Assembly: GCF_035046485.1 (NCBI RefSeq)
Contig: NC_085138.1
Location: 21,678,440-21,742,439 of the forward strand
DNA length: 64,000 nucleotides
Origin: Aedes albopictus
Lineage: Eukaryota > Arthropoda > Insecta > Diptera > Culicidae
Reading direction: 5' to 3'
In this document: positions 46,064 to 54,958 of the stretch, in pieces
How the letters are laid out: each line of letters starts with the position of its first letter
Position numbering within the stretch: the stretch's first letter is position 1
The notes under the pieces: generated by a model
The model's input: the letters and a program-made list of their open reading frames with translations, nothing else
Databases searched by the model: none
What the model was told of the DNA's origin: nothing
Program-made: the position numbers and the translations under genes

Positions 46064-46077
46064 CTGGGCCCATAACC
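46064..46077 (-). promoter_or_regulatory. Copia primer-binding site, initiator tRNA-Met anticodon type
   Basis: Directly next to the 5' LTR the plus strand reads CTGGGCCCATAACC, which is the anticodon-arm sequence of initiator tRNA-Met. Copia elements are known to prime from an internal half-molecule of this tRNA. The position and sequence fit exactly. Confidence 0.85.
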
Positions 46078-46340
46078 TGTGGGTCTGGGAGGACACTCCG
46101 ACGCAACGGAACAACGTGGTTGGCGAAAGATAGCGGACAGAACTTCGGATAAAATACCGGACAAGTATCCAAAACACGCGCGGTCACGGTTAACAACTTT
46201 TATTGATTGATCTCAAAGGTAAACATTATTAAGGAGGCTATAAAAGAGGTGCACGCAAGATGCGCACTAAAGAGGCACGCACTAAAAAGGCGCGCCGTCG
46301 GTAAATGTTTAGAGGGTGGACCGTCGCTCAATTCTCAATA
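46078..46340 (-). repeat. Copia 5' LTR
   Basis: It is the right LTR in window coordinates, upstream of gag, and carries the element's promoter by position. It is identical to the 3' LTR except C at 46094. Confidence 0.9.
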
Positions 46341-46426
46341 CTTCCGACATAGTGTATAACGCAAGGCAAAAGCAGCGGAAGTAAAAGAAAAAATGTCGCT
46401 AATTCGGTTTTGAACTGGAAACACAA

Positions 46427-46555
46427 TATATAGGTTGCTAATAATTGGAATCTGTCTCTTTCTGGCTCACATGTTTTCATCGGGAAACAGTTTCCTGATG
46501 AAAACATATGTGAACTAGAAAGAGACAGATTTCAATCATCAGCAATCTCTATAGT
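46427..46555. mobile_element. Hairpin MITE
   Basis: Arms with AATCTGTCTCTTTCT and CATGTTTTCATCGGGAAAC pair with GTTTCCTGATGAAAACAT and AGAAAGAGACAGATT around a centre at about 46492. It directly abuts the outer arm of the Copia-bearing hairpin. Confidence 0.75.
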
Positions 46556-47190
46556 TCGTGCAGTTGAAAATCGAAATTTTTGACACACGAAAATTGATTT
46601 TTATCCTAAACCGTGCGTCGCGCTTATGTCAGACAAAGTGCGCTGGATAGAGGAAAAGTTCCGCTGCCCAGCGTTCTACGTCCGACCTGGATGCTGCGAA
46701 CTGAATCAAAATGGTTGTCACAATATTTCCACTAACCGCTGTCCAAATATCTCCATCGAACTGTCACGTCTCTCACAGCTACTGTACTTATGCTATTCCA
46801 ACCGACAGAAAAGTATTACAACCGAATTACAACCAGATATTTTTAAACCATTTTAAACAAGTAAAACTAGGCATGACCTGACAAAATAGACTTTATCAAG
46901 AAAAAAACGAGGAAAAGTTGAAAAAAAAACTGTTTCAATCTATTTCAGATTAGTTTGCCACGACTATATTGTCGTGACGGTTGAAAGCCGAAGTTTCCAC
47001 ACAACCAACAATCGAATTTTCTCAAAATGCATGCGTGAAACTTAACGTCGGACGTAGTGCGCTGGACAGCGGACTTGGCCCTCTATCCAGCGCACTATGC
47101 CCGACGTACGTCCGACACACGTTTCAGGAGAAAAATCGATTTTCGCGTGTCAAAACTTTCGATTTTCAACTCCACGAACAATACATCAAA
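46556..47190. mobile_element. Inverted-repeat element, about 635 bp
   Basis: The left arm (GAAAATCGAAATTTTTGACA, GTGCGCTGGATAGAGG) is matched by the complement of the right arm (GAAAATCGAAAGTTTTGACA, GTGCGCTGGATAGAGG). Between them, at 46690-47030, lies sequence without a gene. It resembles the 50587-50803 hairpin family in having GTCGGA and GTGCGCTG words. Confidence 0.55.
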
Positions 47191-47372
47191 ATTCCCACCG
47201 CGAATAAATAGAAATTCATAAGCATTGAACACGAGCACAAAATGGTAGTCATGCATGGGGGAATGACCATCCATCTGCGCAGTTTGACAACTCCGCCAAG
47301 AGAGTTGATGGCAAGATAATGAAGGCTCGCGCATGTTTTCAGGTTGGATGTCGGTGGTATGTTTGAATACAT

Positions 47373-47610
47373 TTGAAAGACGGCGTGCGGTTATGACAAG
47401 CACAAAAATGTTTTCAAATTTACTATGACAAAACATAATCATCAACCCATAAACGCTTCTTGTGTGAATTCTGTTTCCTCTCATATCATTCGGTTCGATA
47501 GCCGAGTGGTAGCGTGCGAGCCTGGTGATCTCAAGATTCTTGGTTCGAATCCGGTTGCCAACAGAAACTATTTTTAATTGTAAATCGGATCCATGGTAAA
47601 ATTGAAAACA
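47373..47610 (+). mobile_element. tRNA-like SINE, sibling of 9553-9790
   Basis: A box TAGCCGAGTGGTAGCGTGCG and B box GGTTCGAATCC have the same spacing as the sibling, and the upstream and downstream flanks are also shared (AACGCTTCTTGTGTG, TTTTTAATTG). There is no sign of a functional tRNA. Confidence 0.6.
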
Positions 47611-48278
47611 TTAATCTGTTGAATTGGGTTTTTAAATTTTGAAAAATTTGTATTGATTTTTTGATTTTATACGAAAGAGCACCTTTTTTCTGAGTCACTA
47701 TGATTTTTTCAGATTTTTAGAACTTTGTTTTGATACCTTAAATCAATTTCAAAGAGATTTTTTGAAATCACCTTTTGACAGGTGGGCAACTGTTTGACAG
47801 CTCCGCCCAGTACAAACTGCGACGAGGGGTGATTCGACAAATTGCTCCCATATAAACTTAAAAACATTCCAAATTCATGAAAATTTGGATTTCGACTCAG
47901 TTTTGCATGCAGATTCTGAATATGTAATTATCTCAACACCGCTAAAGATGCCAATTGGGTTTTTTTAAGGTTTCCCGATGAAAACAAATCAGGCCAAACA
48001 TTTCTAAAGGTCCAATCTGCAGAAGAGAGGCTCTCTTTGGTTTCCCTCTCTCTCGTTAATATCTCAGCTGTTTATTTGAATTATGATTATCTCCTTGCAT
48101 AGAACGATGGTCAAAACAATCGTCTTTTGATTTGTACTGCAAAAGTAGTTGAAAAGTCTATATTGAGTTTAAATAAGGGCGAAAGTAACATGAGAGAGTT
48201 CTCTTCACCGACTCTCTCTTCTTCAAATTAGAGTGACAAGATGCAAGTATGGTTGAACTTTTTGGTCATAAATCGCTA

Positions 48279-48880
48279 CACGGAGAGACGAAACTACCCA
48301 AAAGTGAGTTCTTTCCACCCAACTTCGGGGTTGCGTGCGTCAAGCCAATTTTGAGTTGATGGAATCGATGTTTTTGTTGGGTTGTTCCCGCTTGCTTCCA
48401 TGTGAAAAAATACCTAATTTTAAGTTTTTTCCACCCAACCGAAATTTTGACTACACACCAAAAATCGATTGAGGGTTTCAGCAAAATTTTGTTAAATTTT
48501 GCCGAGCTGAAGGTTTCAGCAAAAAAAATTGCTGAAATTCAGCAAATTTTGTTCAGTAAACTCTGCTGATCACCAGTAACGTTTTGCTGAAATTCAGCAA
48601 ACTTTGCTGAAAGTTCAGCAAAAAATTTTGCTGGACCCTTCAGCTCGGCAAAATTCAGCAAAATATTGCTGAAAGCGTTTGGTGTGTAGGTTGTATTCAC
48701 TCAAATTTGAGTACTGTGCTAGAAACTCAGTGTTGGCTTGACGCACGGAACTGCAAAAGTTGGGGTGTTTCTCTCTTCACTCTCTGACAATAATAGAAAG
48801 AGCGCATGAAAAGGGAGATGAAAAAGAACTCAAAATTGAGTTTAAAAGTACCTAATTTTGAGTTTTTCAGTTTCTCCGTG
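48279..48880. mobile_element. CACGGAG element with TA duplication, level 3
   Basis: TA at 48277-48278 and 48881-48882 flanks CACGGAGAGACGAAACT on the left and CAGTTTCTCCGTG on the right. The site without it (CGCTAGGTTGC) is seen in the complement of 22720-22745. Repeated words CCACCCAAC, CAAAATTGAG and CTAATTTTGAG fill the arms. The TA target fits the Tc1/mariner group. Confidence 0.85.
48454..48686. mobile_element. CACACCAAA element with TA duplication, level 4
   Basis: TA lies at 48452-48453 and 48687-48688. Ends are CACACCAAAAATCG and the inverted CACACCAAACGC. The 233-base interior is almost only TTCAGCAAAATT-type words in both orientations, with a long inverted pair TTTTGCCGAGCTGAAGG / CCTTCAGCTCGGCAAAA. 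Confidence 0.85.
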
Positions 48881-49109
48881 TAGGTTGCTATGCAATCTAG
48901 CGTCTAAGTGTAAAAAAGTTCGACTGAATTTGCATCTTGTCACTTTAATTTGCAGAAGAGAGAGTCGATGAAGAGAACTCTCTCATGTTACTTTCGCCCT
49001 TATTTAAACTCAATCTAGAAGTGTATATTACATTGTAATAATTGAAAGAGAAAGTGAACAAAGAGAGCCTCTCAAATGCAGATAGGACCTATTGAAATGT
49101 TTGGCCTGA

Positions 49110-50290
49110 AATCCTATCCCGCCTGCAAGCTTGAAAGAGAGAGGTAAATAAACCCCGCATAGAAATATATCGTTCAAGCTATCGTTCGTATCATAAGAAT
49201 TTAATTCGTGGAATGATTATGACAACAGCAACGATGGGTTTATGATTCGATGATTAAAGTTTCTAAATTAACACTATTCAATACTTTACGAGTATTATTA
49301 CACTTATGATAACGATACCATTAACGACATATGAATAATTGTTTATCTTTCCTTTTTGCAAGTTCGGCGATTTATATTAGCTTTTGTGAGTTTTCACAAT
49401 GTTTAAACAATACAATGGCCATAGTAAGCATGAAATGCACATGTTGTTTCGATATTGTGTGTAATAGTGGCAGGTTTCGATACTTCTGAGCAGACAAAAT
49501 AAACTGCACAACAGTGATGGCTCCAATTTGCTCTACCAGAGAACGCGTTGTCACTAAGAGCTGCTTCCCTTGACGGTTGCTGTTTCCATACCAGCTGCTG
49601 GTTTCGGCTAATTACTGCAAACTTACCGGATCATATGCAAAACCGGAATCTCCAAAGGTTCCCTTTTCAGGGGATTTTTCCACCGAAGCTTCTGTCTTCA
49701 TAGCAAAGACTATAAGTCTTCCCCTTGGTTCTCCTCGTTAACTGCTTAGTCACCTTCACAACACCATCGAATTTCAGTCAACCGCGAGCACAGGTTCCAC
49801 ATGGTGTAGTGGATAAACATCGTGAACTTTCGGAAACAACTTTGGCCTCAACAATCTGATACTGTTCGATTCCCGTTCCAGCGAATAAAAAATACGACGA
49901 AAGTAAACAATGATTCAGTTAATCGTGAGCAAATTTGACAGTGCCCGACAAATGCCCGCAGGGGTGTGCATTTTTTCGGGTCGGTAAAGCAGATGTGGTG
50001 AAATATTTCCGTTTTGTTTTTATTATTCGTCGTATCATAAAGTTAATGATAAAGTGATTATATCATCTATGATTCCGCAAAATTTTTGTTCGAGAAAAAT
50101 AGCGTTTTTGAATGGTAACGATACTTAACAACCCATTCGGTCTATCATTCAAACTCCCAAAATGATAAGTACTATCATTAATATCATATGGCGTATCAGC
50201 GATAAATAATCCAGTTTATGATAACATGAATAATAAGAAAATGATACACTGTAAAATTGTTGTATGATACCGTTTTATTCGGGACGTCAG
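49110..50290. other. No gene; one tRNA-like segment
   Basis: AT-rich sequence with several TGATAA/TTATCA words (49190-49340, 50020-50270) but no frame I can support. At 49805-49885, TGGTGTAGTGG followed by GTTCGATTCCC looks like A and B boxes of a tRNA-derived SINE. Confidence 0.35.
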
Positions 50291-50295
50291 CAAGC

Positions 50296-51024
50296 TAGCT
50301 TAACATTTGAAACTTAAATGATTAGTTAGTGAAAATATTCTACTACAAAAATTCAATAAAATTTTTCACTGCCAAATCATATGAATTTAAAATATTTTTT
50401 TAGTATAATTTTATTAGTGTTTGCTCTTATTATTATATTAAAAATAATAAATTCAAAAATTTGGTTAATCTCCGTGCCACCGGAGACCACCAAATGGTTC
50501 CCTCGATAAAGAGGAAACGTCTGAATTCACAGAACACATTGCCATCATCACACTCATGCATGGTTCGTTAGTGATGGCTGACAACTATTGTGCGTTTAGC
50601 ACTAAATTGATTTCCGAAAAAACTTCATCGACTTCCGCTGCCTTTCCTATGCGTTAAACATAACGTCGGAAGTAGTGCACTGTACAGTAAATCTGGTTTT
50701 CTATACAGCGCACTACTTCCGACGTTATGTTTAACGCATAGGAAAGGCAGCGGAAGTCGATGAAGTTTTTTCGGAAATCAATTTAGTGCTAAACGCACAA
50801 TATATGCTTCTATTTTGCATACTTTCGACTGCAGTAAAATCCACTTGAAACCCATATACAATTTATAATACGATGAAGTGCGAAATTTCCAATAACTTTC
50901 CATTGGAGATTCACTATATTTTCAAGCGGGTTTCACTTAACTCATGTGAACTCACTGAAAAATTGATTTTGGAACGGTTACTTGACTTTTTCCAGTGAAA
51001 TCAAAATGAAATTTCCTCTCAGTG
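50296..51024. mobile_element. CACTGAG-family element, left end damaged, interrupted
   Basis: It is the inverted counterpart of 53325-53908 from GTTAGTGAAAATATTC to the right end CTCAGTG followed by TA. The left terminus is replaced by other sequence. A hairpin element (50587-50803) is inserted in it. Confidence 0.7.
50587..50803. mobile_element. 217-bp near-perfect hairpin MITE
   Basis: The arms carry TGTGCGTTTAGCACTAAATT, CTTCATCGACTTCCGCTGCC and AACGTCGGAAGTAGTGC and their exact complements around a short centre (GTACAGTAAATCTGG). The uninterrupted site can be read in 53540-53560. It is related to the hairpin that hosts Copia. Confidence 0.85.
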
Positions 51025-51467
51025 TAAATATATTTTTTTAGGTATTTGCGAACCCCTGGAGATTTGGCAAAGCGTTACGATCAATCGACTTGTCGGCACA
51101 ATGGCTAACGCCTATTTTCTGACAGCTCCAGGTTGGATGTTTTCGTTGTGGCACGCAAACATCATCGCTCTCTTCCAGTCGTTTTTTCATTGCCGTTCTA
51201 GCGACATCAACATAATCCGTCGTCGTCGCGAGTGTTTTTTCGTTCCGCTGCAGCCCCCTAATTATCGTTCTTTGGTCAGTGCGTCGCGGGACCAATAGTT
51301 TTGCTTCTGTCGCTGCGCGATTATCGTGTAATGAGTGTGTGTTTGTTGTTGGTGGTTCCATTCCCTACGAGTGCATTCTCGGCCATCCGTACCAATGTCC
51401 GGAAGCAACAGCAGCAGTAGCCTCCGTTGATCTAAAAAAGCAGTGTTGATTCCCTGATTCCGAAAAT

Positions 51468-51762
51468 ATGCCTACGTTCTCGACGCTGATTGGGCCGCTG
51501 CTGTTGGCCGGGATGGTCCTGCTGGGAGGTGCCGGGGCAGATGCAGGAACGGCAGGTCCCTCCGAGCAGCAACCGATCACCGTGGAAAAGCTGCCGTTTT
51601 GCGACGACGACGTCGATAGGGGACGTGACATCAGCGATAGGTGAGTGCGTTTTATATATTAATTTGCTCTTGGTGGTACAATGAAATTGGAGGTAATTAC
51701 TGCTGCTTTGCAGTGGCAAGGTCAGCAAACGCTCTGTGATGGGGAGAAGAGCATCGGACGAT
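51468..51762 (+). CDS. First two coding exons of an unrecognised secreted-protein gene (partial)
   Basis: Exon 1 is 51468-51640 (ATG in context AAAATATG). It encodes a hydrophobic leader (MPTFSTLIGPLLLAGMVLLG) with small residues after it, then PITVEKLPFCDDDVDRG and RDISD. It ends at AG before the donor GTGAGT. A 73-base intron ends TGCTTTGCAG. Exon 2 (51714-51762) continues in frame as GKVSKRSVMGRRASDD to a donor GTAAGT; a later donor at 51776 is also possible. Together 222 bases, phase 0. The leader fits a secreted or membrane protein; KR and RR pairs could be processing sites. Upstream 51040-51467 is GC-richer with an initiator-like TCAGTGCG at 51277. Later exons are not found, so the gene presumably continues past long introns. 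No family is recognised. Confidence 0.5.
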
Positions 51763-51776
51763 GTAAGTGCAATACA

Positions 51777-52240
51777 GGTAAAGACGCAGGTGGCTTTCTT
51801 TGCTTTTTACCACTAGCTGGGATGATCATGTTCGAACATGATTGCATCATGCAAAAATGTTATCCTAATGTTGCAAAAAAAAATGCAAAAATGTTTTTAT
51901 CTCAATTTTAAACCTTTCTATATCTCTTGTTATTATAAAAAAAAAAATAAACGAAAACAAGTAAAGATCTAGTTAGTCAAGATATGGGATGTCGTATTTG
52001 AACGCATCCTCTAGCTTGCTTCGCATATGCCTTTAAATGCAGGTTGCTGTAGTTAAACTTTTATGAATTTAAATTCAATCAAATATTGTCTATTAAAACA
52101 AACATTATCTTGTTCAATGATTTTTAAAACCATAGAAACGCCGACACTCATTTTGCGTAGCTTTGATATCGACCTTATCGATATCAATATTGATAACGAC
52201 TGGTAATCCTAACAAAACGTGCATAGTTAATGCCCTCTCA
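51777..52240. other. AT-rich, probably intron of the gene above
   Basis: I see no further exon or repeat structure. An A-run lies at 51936-51948. Confidence 0.3.
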
Positions 52241-52250
52241 TGAAGAAAAA

Positions 52251-52297
52251 TTGATTGATTGATTTATCTTTATTAAAGAGACTTTCAGCCCTTGGCT
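52251..52297 (-). mobile_element. 47-bp LINE/SINE 3' tail with 10-bp TSD
   Basis: TGAAGAAAAA is present at 52241-52250 and 52298-52307. The minus strand reads AGCCAAGGGCTGAAAGTCTC, then TTTAATAAAGAT and (AATC)n. It matches the tail inserted in Copia at 40936-40994. The source element is not in the window. Confidence 0.8.
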
Positions 52298-52307
52298 TGA
52301 AGAAAAA

Positions 52308-53079
52308 AAGAAATAGCCATAGCATAATTAATTGATTGAAAATAACAACGAGATAAGCGCCCTTGATTGCCACCGGTCGCGTGCAGATGTACCAATCGTC
52401 ATCGTTTGAATTTTCTTCATTGCACAAAAAAAACGGCGCGAAACAAGTGCTCTCTAGATTGTTCTTGAATCATCATTCACCATAGCCTTGCGTCATATCG
52501 ATAACAGCGCAAAATGAAAACAGGTGAACGAATATGTGTTAGGCGTAATCTGGGTTATAATTATAGTTTATATGAAGATACTAAATCTGGCGTATTTTTT
52601 TAGTATCTTATGATATAACATTTTTTTAATTTAAACGATATTATCCAAACTCCATAATTTTGCTTCATTGAATAACTTATCTGAACACATCACTCCAAAG
52701 CATCGAACATCTGATGACACGCGTTTTTTTTTTCTTTTGAAGAAAAATCAGGCGAGAATCACTTTCTTCTGTTCTGATGTTCTTTTCCCCTTACATACAT
52801 TTTCGTGGAATATCGTTCGATACATTTGCGATACGCATACGGTTATAATACCAAGTATGTAGTGTCAATAAGTAGGTAGGCGTGTTTTCGTTTGCATTTT
52901 GTTTCGTTACCTATTCGTAACGGTTGTCGTTTTTCGGCATTTGGCATCATCCACGTCGTTTGGTTAGTTATTAGTTTCTAAAGAGGTGTTTGGTTCGAGA
53001 GAATAGGATTCGTATGTGTTGTCGCCATGGGGCAGGACACTTATAAATATTGGCAGTAATATCAATTAATAGTCGATAA
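52308..53079. other. No gene recognised
   Basis: AT-rich sequence with short frames only. It may be intronic to the gene that starts at 51468. Confidence 0.3.
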
Positions 53080-53320
53080 ATATTGCGCATTTATTTCACC
53101 ACTGGACTGCGCATACAGTCATCATAAGTACGAAAACGTTAATAAAAGTGCGCGATTGCATCAAATCCAGTTGATGTCTTCGGCGCACTATTTCTTTGAT
53201 TTGTGCAGAATAAGTGCTCTGAATACACCGAGTTGATTTGATGCAATCGCGCACAGTTATTTGCGTTTTCGCACTCTTGAAAACTCGTGCGATAGTCCAG
53301 TGGTGAACTAAATGCGCTAT
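53080..53320. mobile_element. Inverted-repeat MITE abutting the CACTGAG element
   Basis: The left arm GCGCATTTATTTCACCACTG and the complement of the right arm (GCGCATTTAGTTCACCACTG) match. Inner words AAAGTGCGCGATTGCATCAA and GATGTCTTCGG recur inverted. It is related in sequence to the hairpin at 54600-54790. Confidence 0.7.
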
Positions 53321-53324
53321 ATTA

Positions 53325-53908
53325 CACTGAGAGGAAATTTCATTTTGATTTCACTGGAAAAAGTCAAGTAACCGTTCCAAAATCAATTTTTCAGTGAGTT
53401 CACATGAGCTAAGTGAAACCCGCTTGAAAGCATAGTGAAACTCCAAAGAAAAGTTATTGGAAATTTCGCACTGTATCGTATTGTAAATTGTATATGGTTT
53501 TCAAGTGAATTTTACTGCAGTCGAAAGTATGCAAAATAGACGCGTATAGTTGTCACCCATCACTAACGAACCATGCATGGATGTGATGATGGCAATATGT
53601 TCTGTAAATTCAGTTGTTTTCTTGTTATCAAGAGAACCATTTTGGTGGTCTCCGATGGCACGGAGACGAACCATATTTTTGAATTACCTTTATATAAAAT
53701 AAAAATAATAGTAAAAGCTAGTAAAATTATACTAAAAAAATATTTTTAATTCATATGATTTGGCAGTGAAAAATTTCACTTAAATTTTATTGGATTTTTT
53801 CAGTAGAATATTTTCACTAACAAATAATTTAAGTTTCAAATGTTAAGTGAGATGGAAAAAATCTACTTAAGATTTCCAGTAGAATTTAAGTGAATTTTTC
53901 GCTCAGTG
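53325..53908. mobile_element. 584-bp CACTGAG element with TA duplication
   Basis: Ends are CACTGAGAGGAAATTTCA and the inverted CACTGAGCGAAAAATTCAC. TA is at 53323-53324 and 53909-53910. It fits a Tc1/mariner-type non-autonomous element. An incomplete inverted copy is at 50296-51024. Confidence 0.75.
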
Positions 53909-54142
53909 TAGGGCGATTCGCTTAGACCAAGCCCACTCATAGGCTCAATCAAGCGTTTTAACGTAAAGTAGAGCCCCGAACAAAGAAGCGAACCGCACCG
54001 GTCGCTGCTAAGTAGGGCTCGAAAGCAAAAAGTTTACGAACGGTTCGTAGCAGGGCTTAGAATATAGAGACACGCAAAGTACGGTCTCTATCCGTAGGCT
54101 CGTGCGCTCTCTCGCGTTTAAATCTCTGGGTAGCGTAAAGAG

Positions 54143-54958
54143 CAGAGAAAATAGGTAGAGAAGCGAATAGTGTGAAGCCAAAAATACCTTATCGAACCGT
54201 CAAACTGGTATCCTAATGAACAAAATCAACAAACCTTGACGATTGCCGCAAAAGTGAAGATAAGTATTGCACTCATTTCAAACATTAGGGGGATTCACTT
54301 AACAGCGTAAACTGATTAAACTGATTAAACGTCGTGATCACCAAAGCAATCTTTGATTATTTCATTCGCAAAATCATGAAACATTTCAAATAAGCAGAAA
54401 AACATGGCTTACGCAGCAATTGAATCTGTTTAATCTGTTTAGTGAATACCCCTATTATTTCACCAAAGTTTCCAAATATTATGGATAACAGTGCAAACAA
54501 CTTTGATTTCTTGAATTAATGAAAATTGTTCCATTTTGGAACATCAGTTTGATAATTCCTAGTTAATACAACAACAGTATAGTTTATTGCATTGCTAACT
54601 GGACTGCGACAGAGTGCGGAATCTTAAATAAAAGTGCGATATTGCATCAAATCGTTCCGATGTCTTCACCGCACTTATTCATCATGAGCTAATGAATAAG
54701 TGCGGTGAAGACACCGAAACGATCTGACACCAAATCGCACTTTTATTTGAGATTCCGCACTTCCTCGTCGCACTTTTAACTGCGCAATGCGCAATATAAA
54801 AAGTTTTCAAATGCGGTATACGAGATAGGCACTACCTTCGATGGGTGGATTAATCTGCTTTGCGACAGTTGCCAGCATCCGAGCAATGAAATCAAAACAG
54901 AAAAAGTGTTGCCGTTCAGGCGGCTCTTCACTCTTCGCTTCTCTACCAATTTTCTCTG
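54143..54958. mobile_element. 816-bp hAT-like element with 8-bp TSD
   Basis: GTAAAGAG flanks it at 54135-54142 and 54959-54966. Ends CAGAGAAAATAGGTAGAGAA and the inverted CAGAGAAAATTGGTAGAGAA differ at one base. Copy A of the host lacks it. A small repeat (54303-54445, also at 57084-57222) and a hairpin (54600-54790) lie inside. Confidence 0.85.
54600..54790. mobile_element. Hairpin MITE inside the hAT-like element
   Basis: Arms with AATAAAAGTGCGATATTGCA and TGTCTTCACCGCACTTATTC pair with their complements around GAGCTAATG near 54690. The arms are related to the element at 53080-53320. Confidence 0.75.

Larger units (their letters stand above)
40588..46340 (-). mobile_element. Copia LTR retrotransposon, full length, recent
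   Basis: Two 263-bp LTRs (40588-40850 and 46078-46340) differ at one base (T at 40604, C at 46094). CTTCC is duplicated at 40583-40587 and 46341-46345. A primer-binding site and a purine tract are in place. The single long gag-pol frame has one stop and one in-frame insertion. Two younger insertions sit inside it (40936-40994 and 44993-45971). Confidence 0.95.
40225..46430. mobile_element. Hairpin MITE (about 220 bp) split by Copia and a TTAA-flanked element
   Basis: The outer arms at 40225-40298 and 46341-46430 are reverse complements (CCAAAACCGAATTAG, CATTTTTTCTTTTACTT, CTTTTGCCTTGCGTTA). Inner parts read TGTCGGAAGTGGGGCGCTGT and its complement. Taking out 40299-40520 (plus one TTAA) and Copia (plus one CTTCC) leaves about 220 bases, the size of the related element at 50587-50803. 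Confidence 0.75.
48158..49018. mobile_element. CTAGATTGAG element, level 2 of the nest
   Basis: The ends are CTATATTGAGTTTAAATAAG and the inverted CTAGATTGAGTTTAAATAAG. Removing level 3 with one TA leaves 257 bases, exactly the length of the uninterrupted sibling at 22596-22852. Confidence 0.85.
47989..49109. mobile_element. TCAGGCC element, level 1 of a four-level nest
   Basis: The two ends match the 258-bp element at 21675-21932 in inverse orientation. The copy is interrupted at AAAAGT/GTGTA by the level-2 element; AAGT lies on both sides of that insertion. Confidence 0.8.

Noticed and set aside
51365..51728. Minus-strand frames opposite the secreted-protein exon
   Set aside because: The plus strand has the leader peptide and matching splice sites; the opposite frames have neither.
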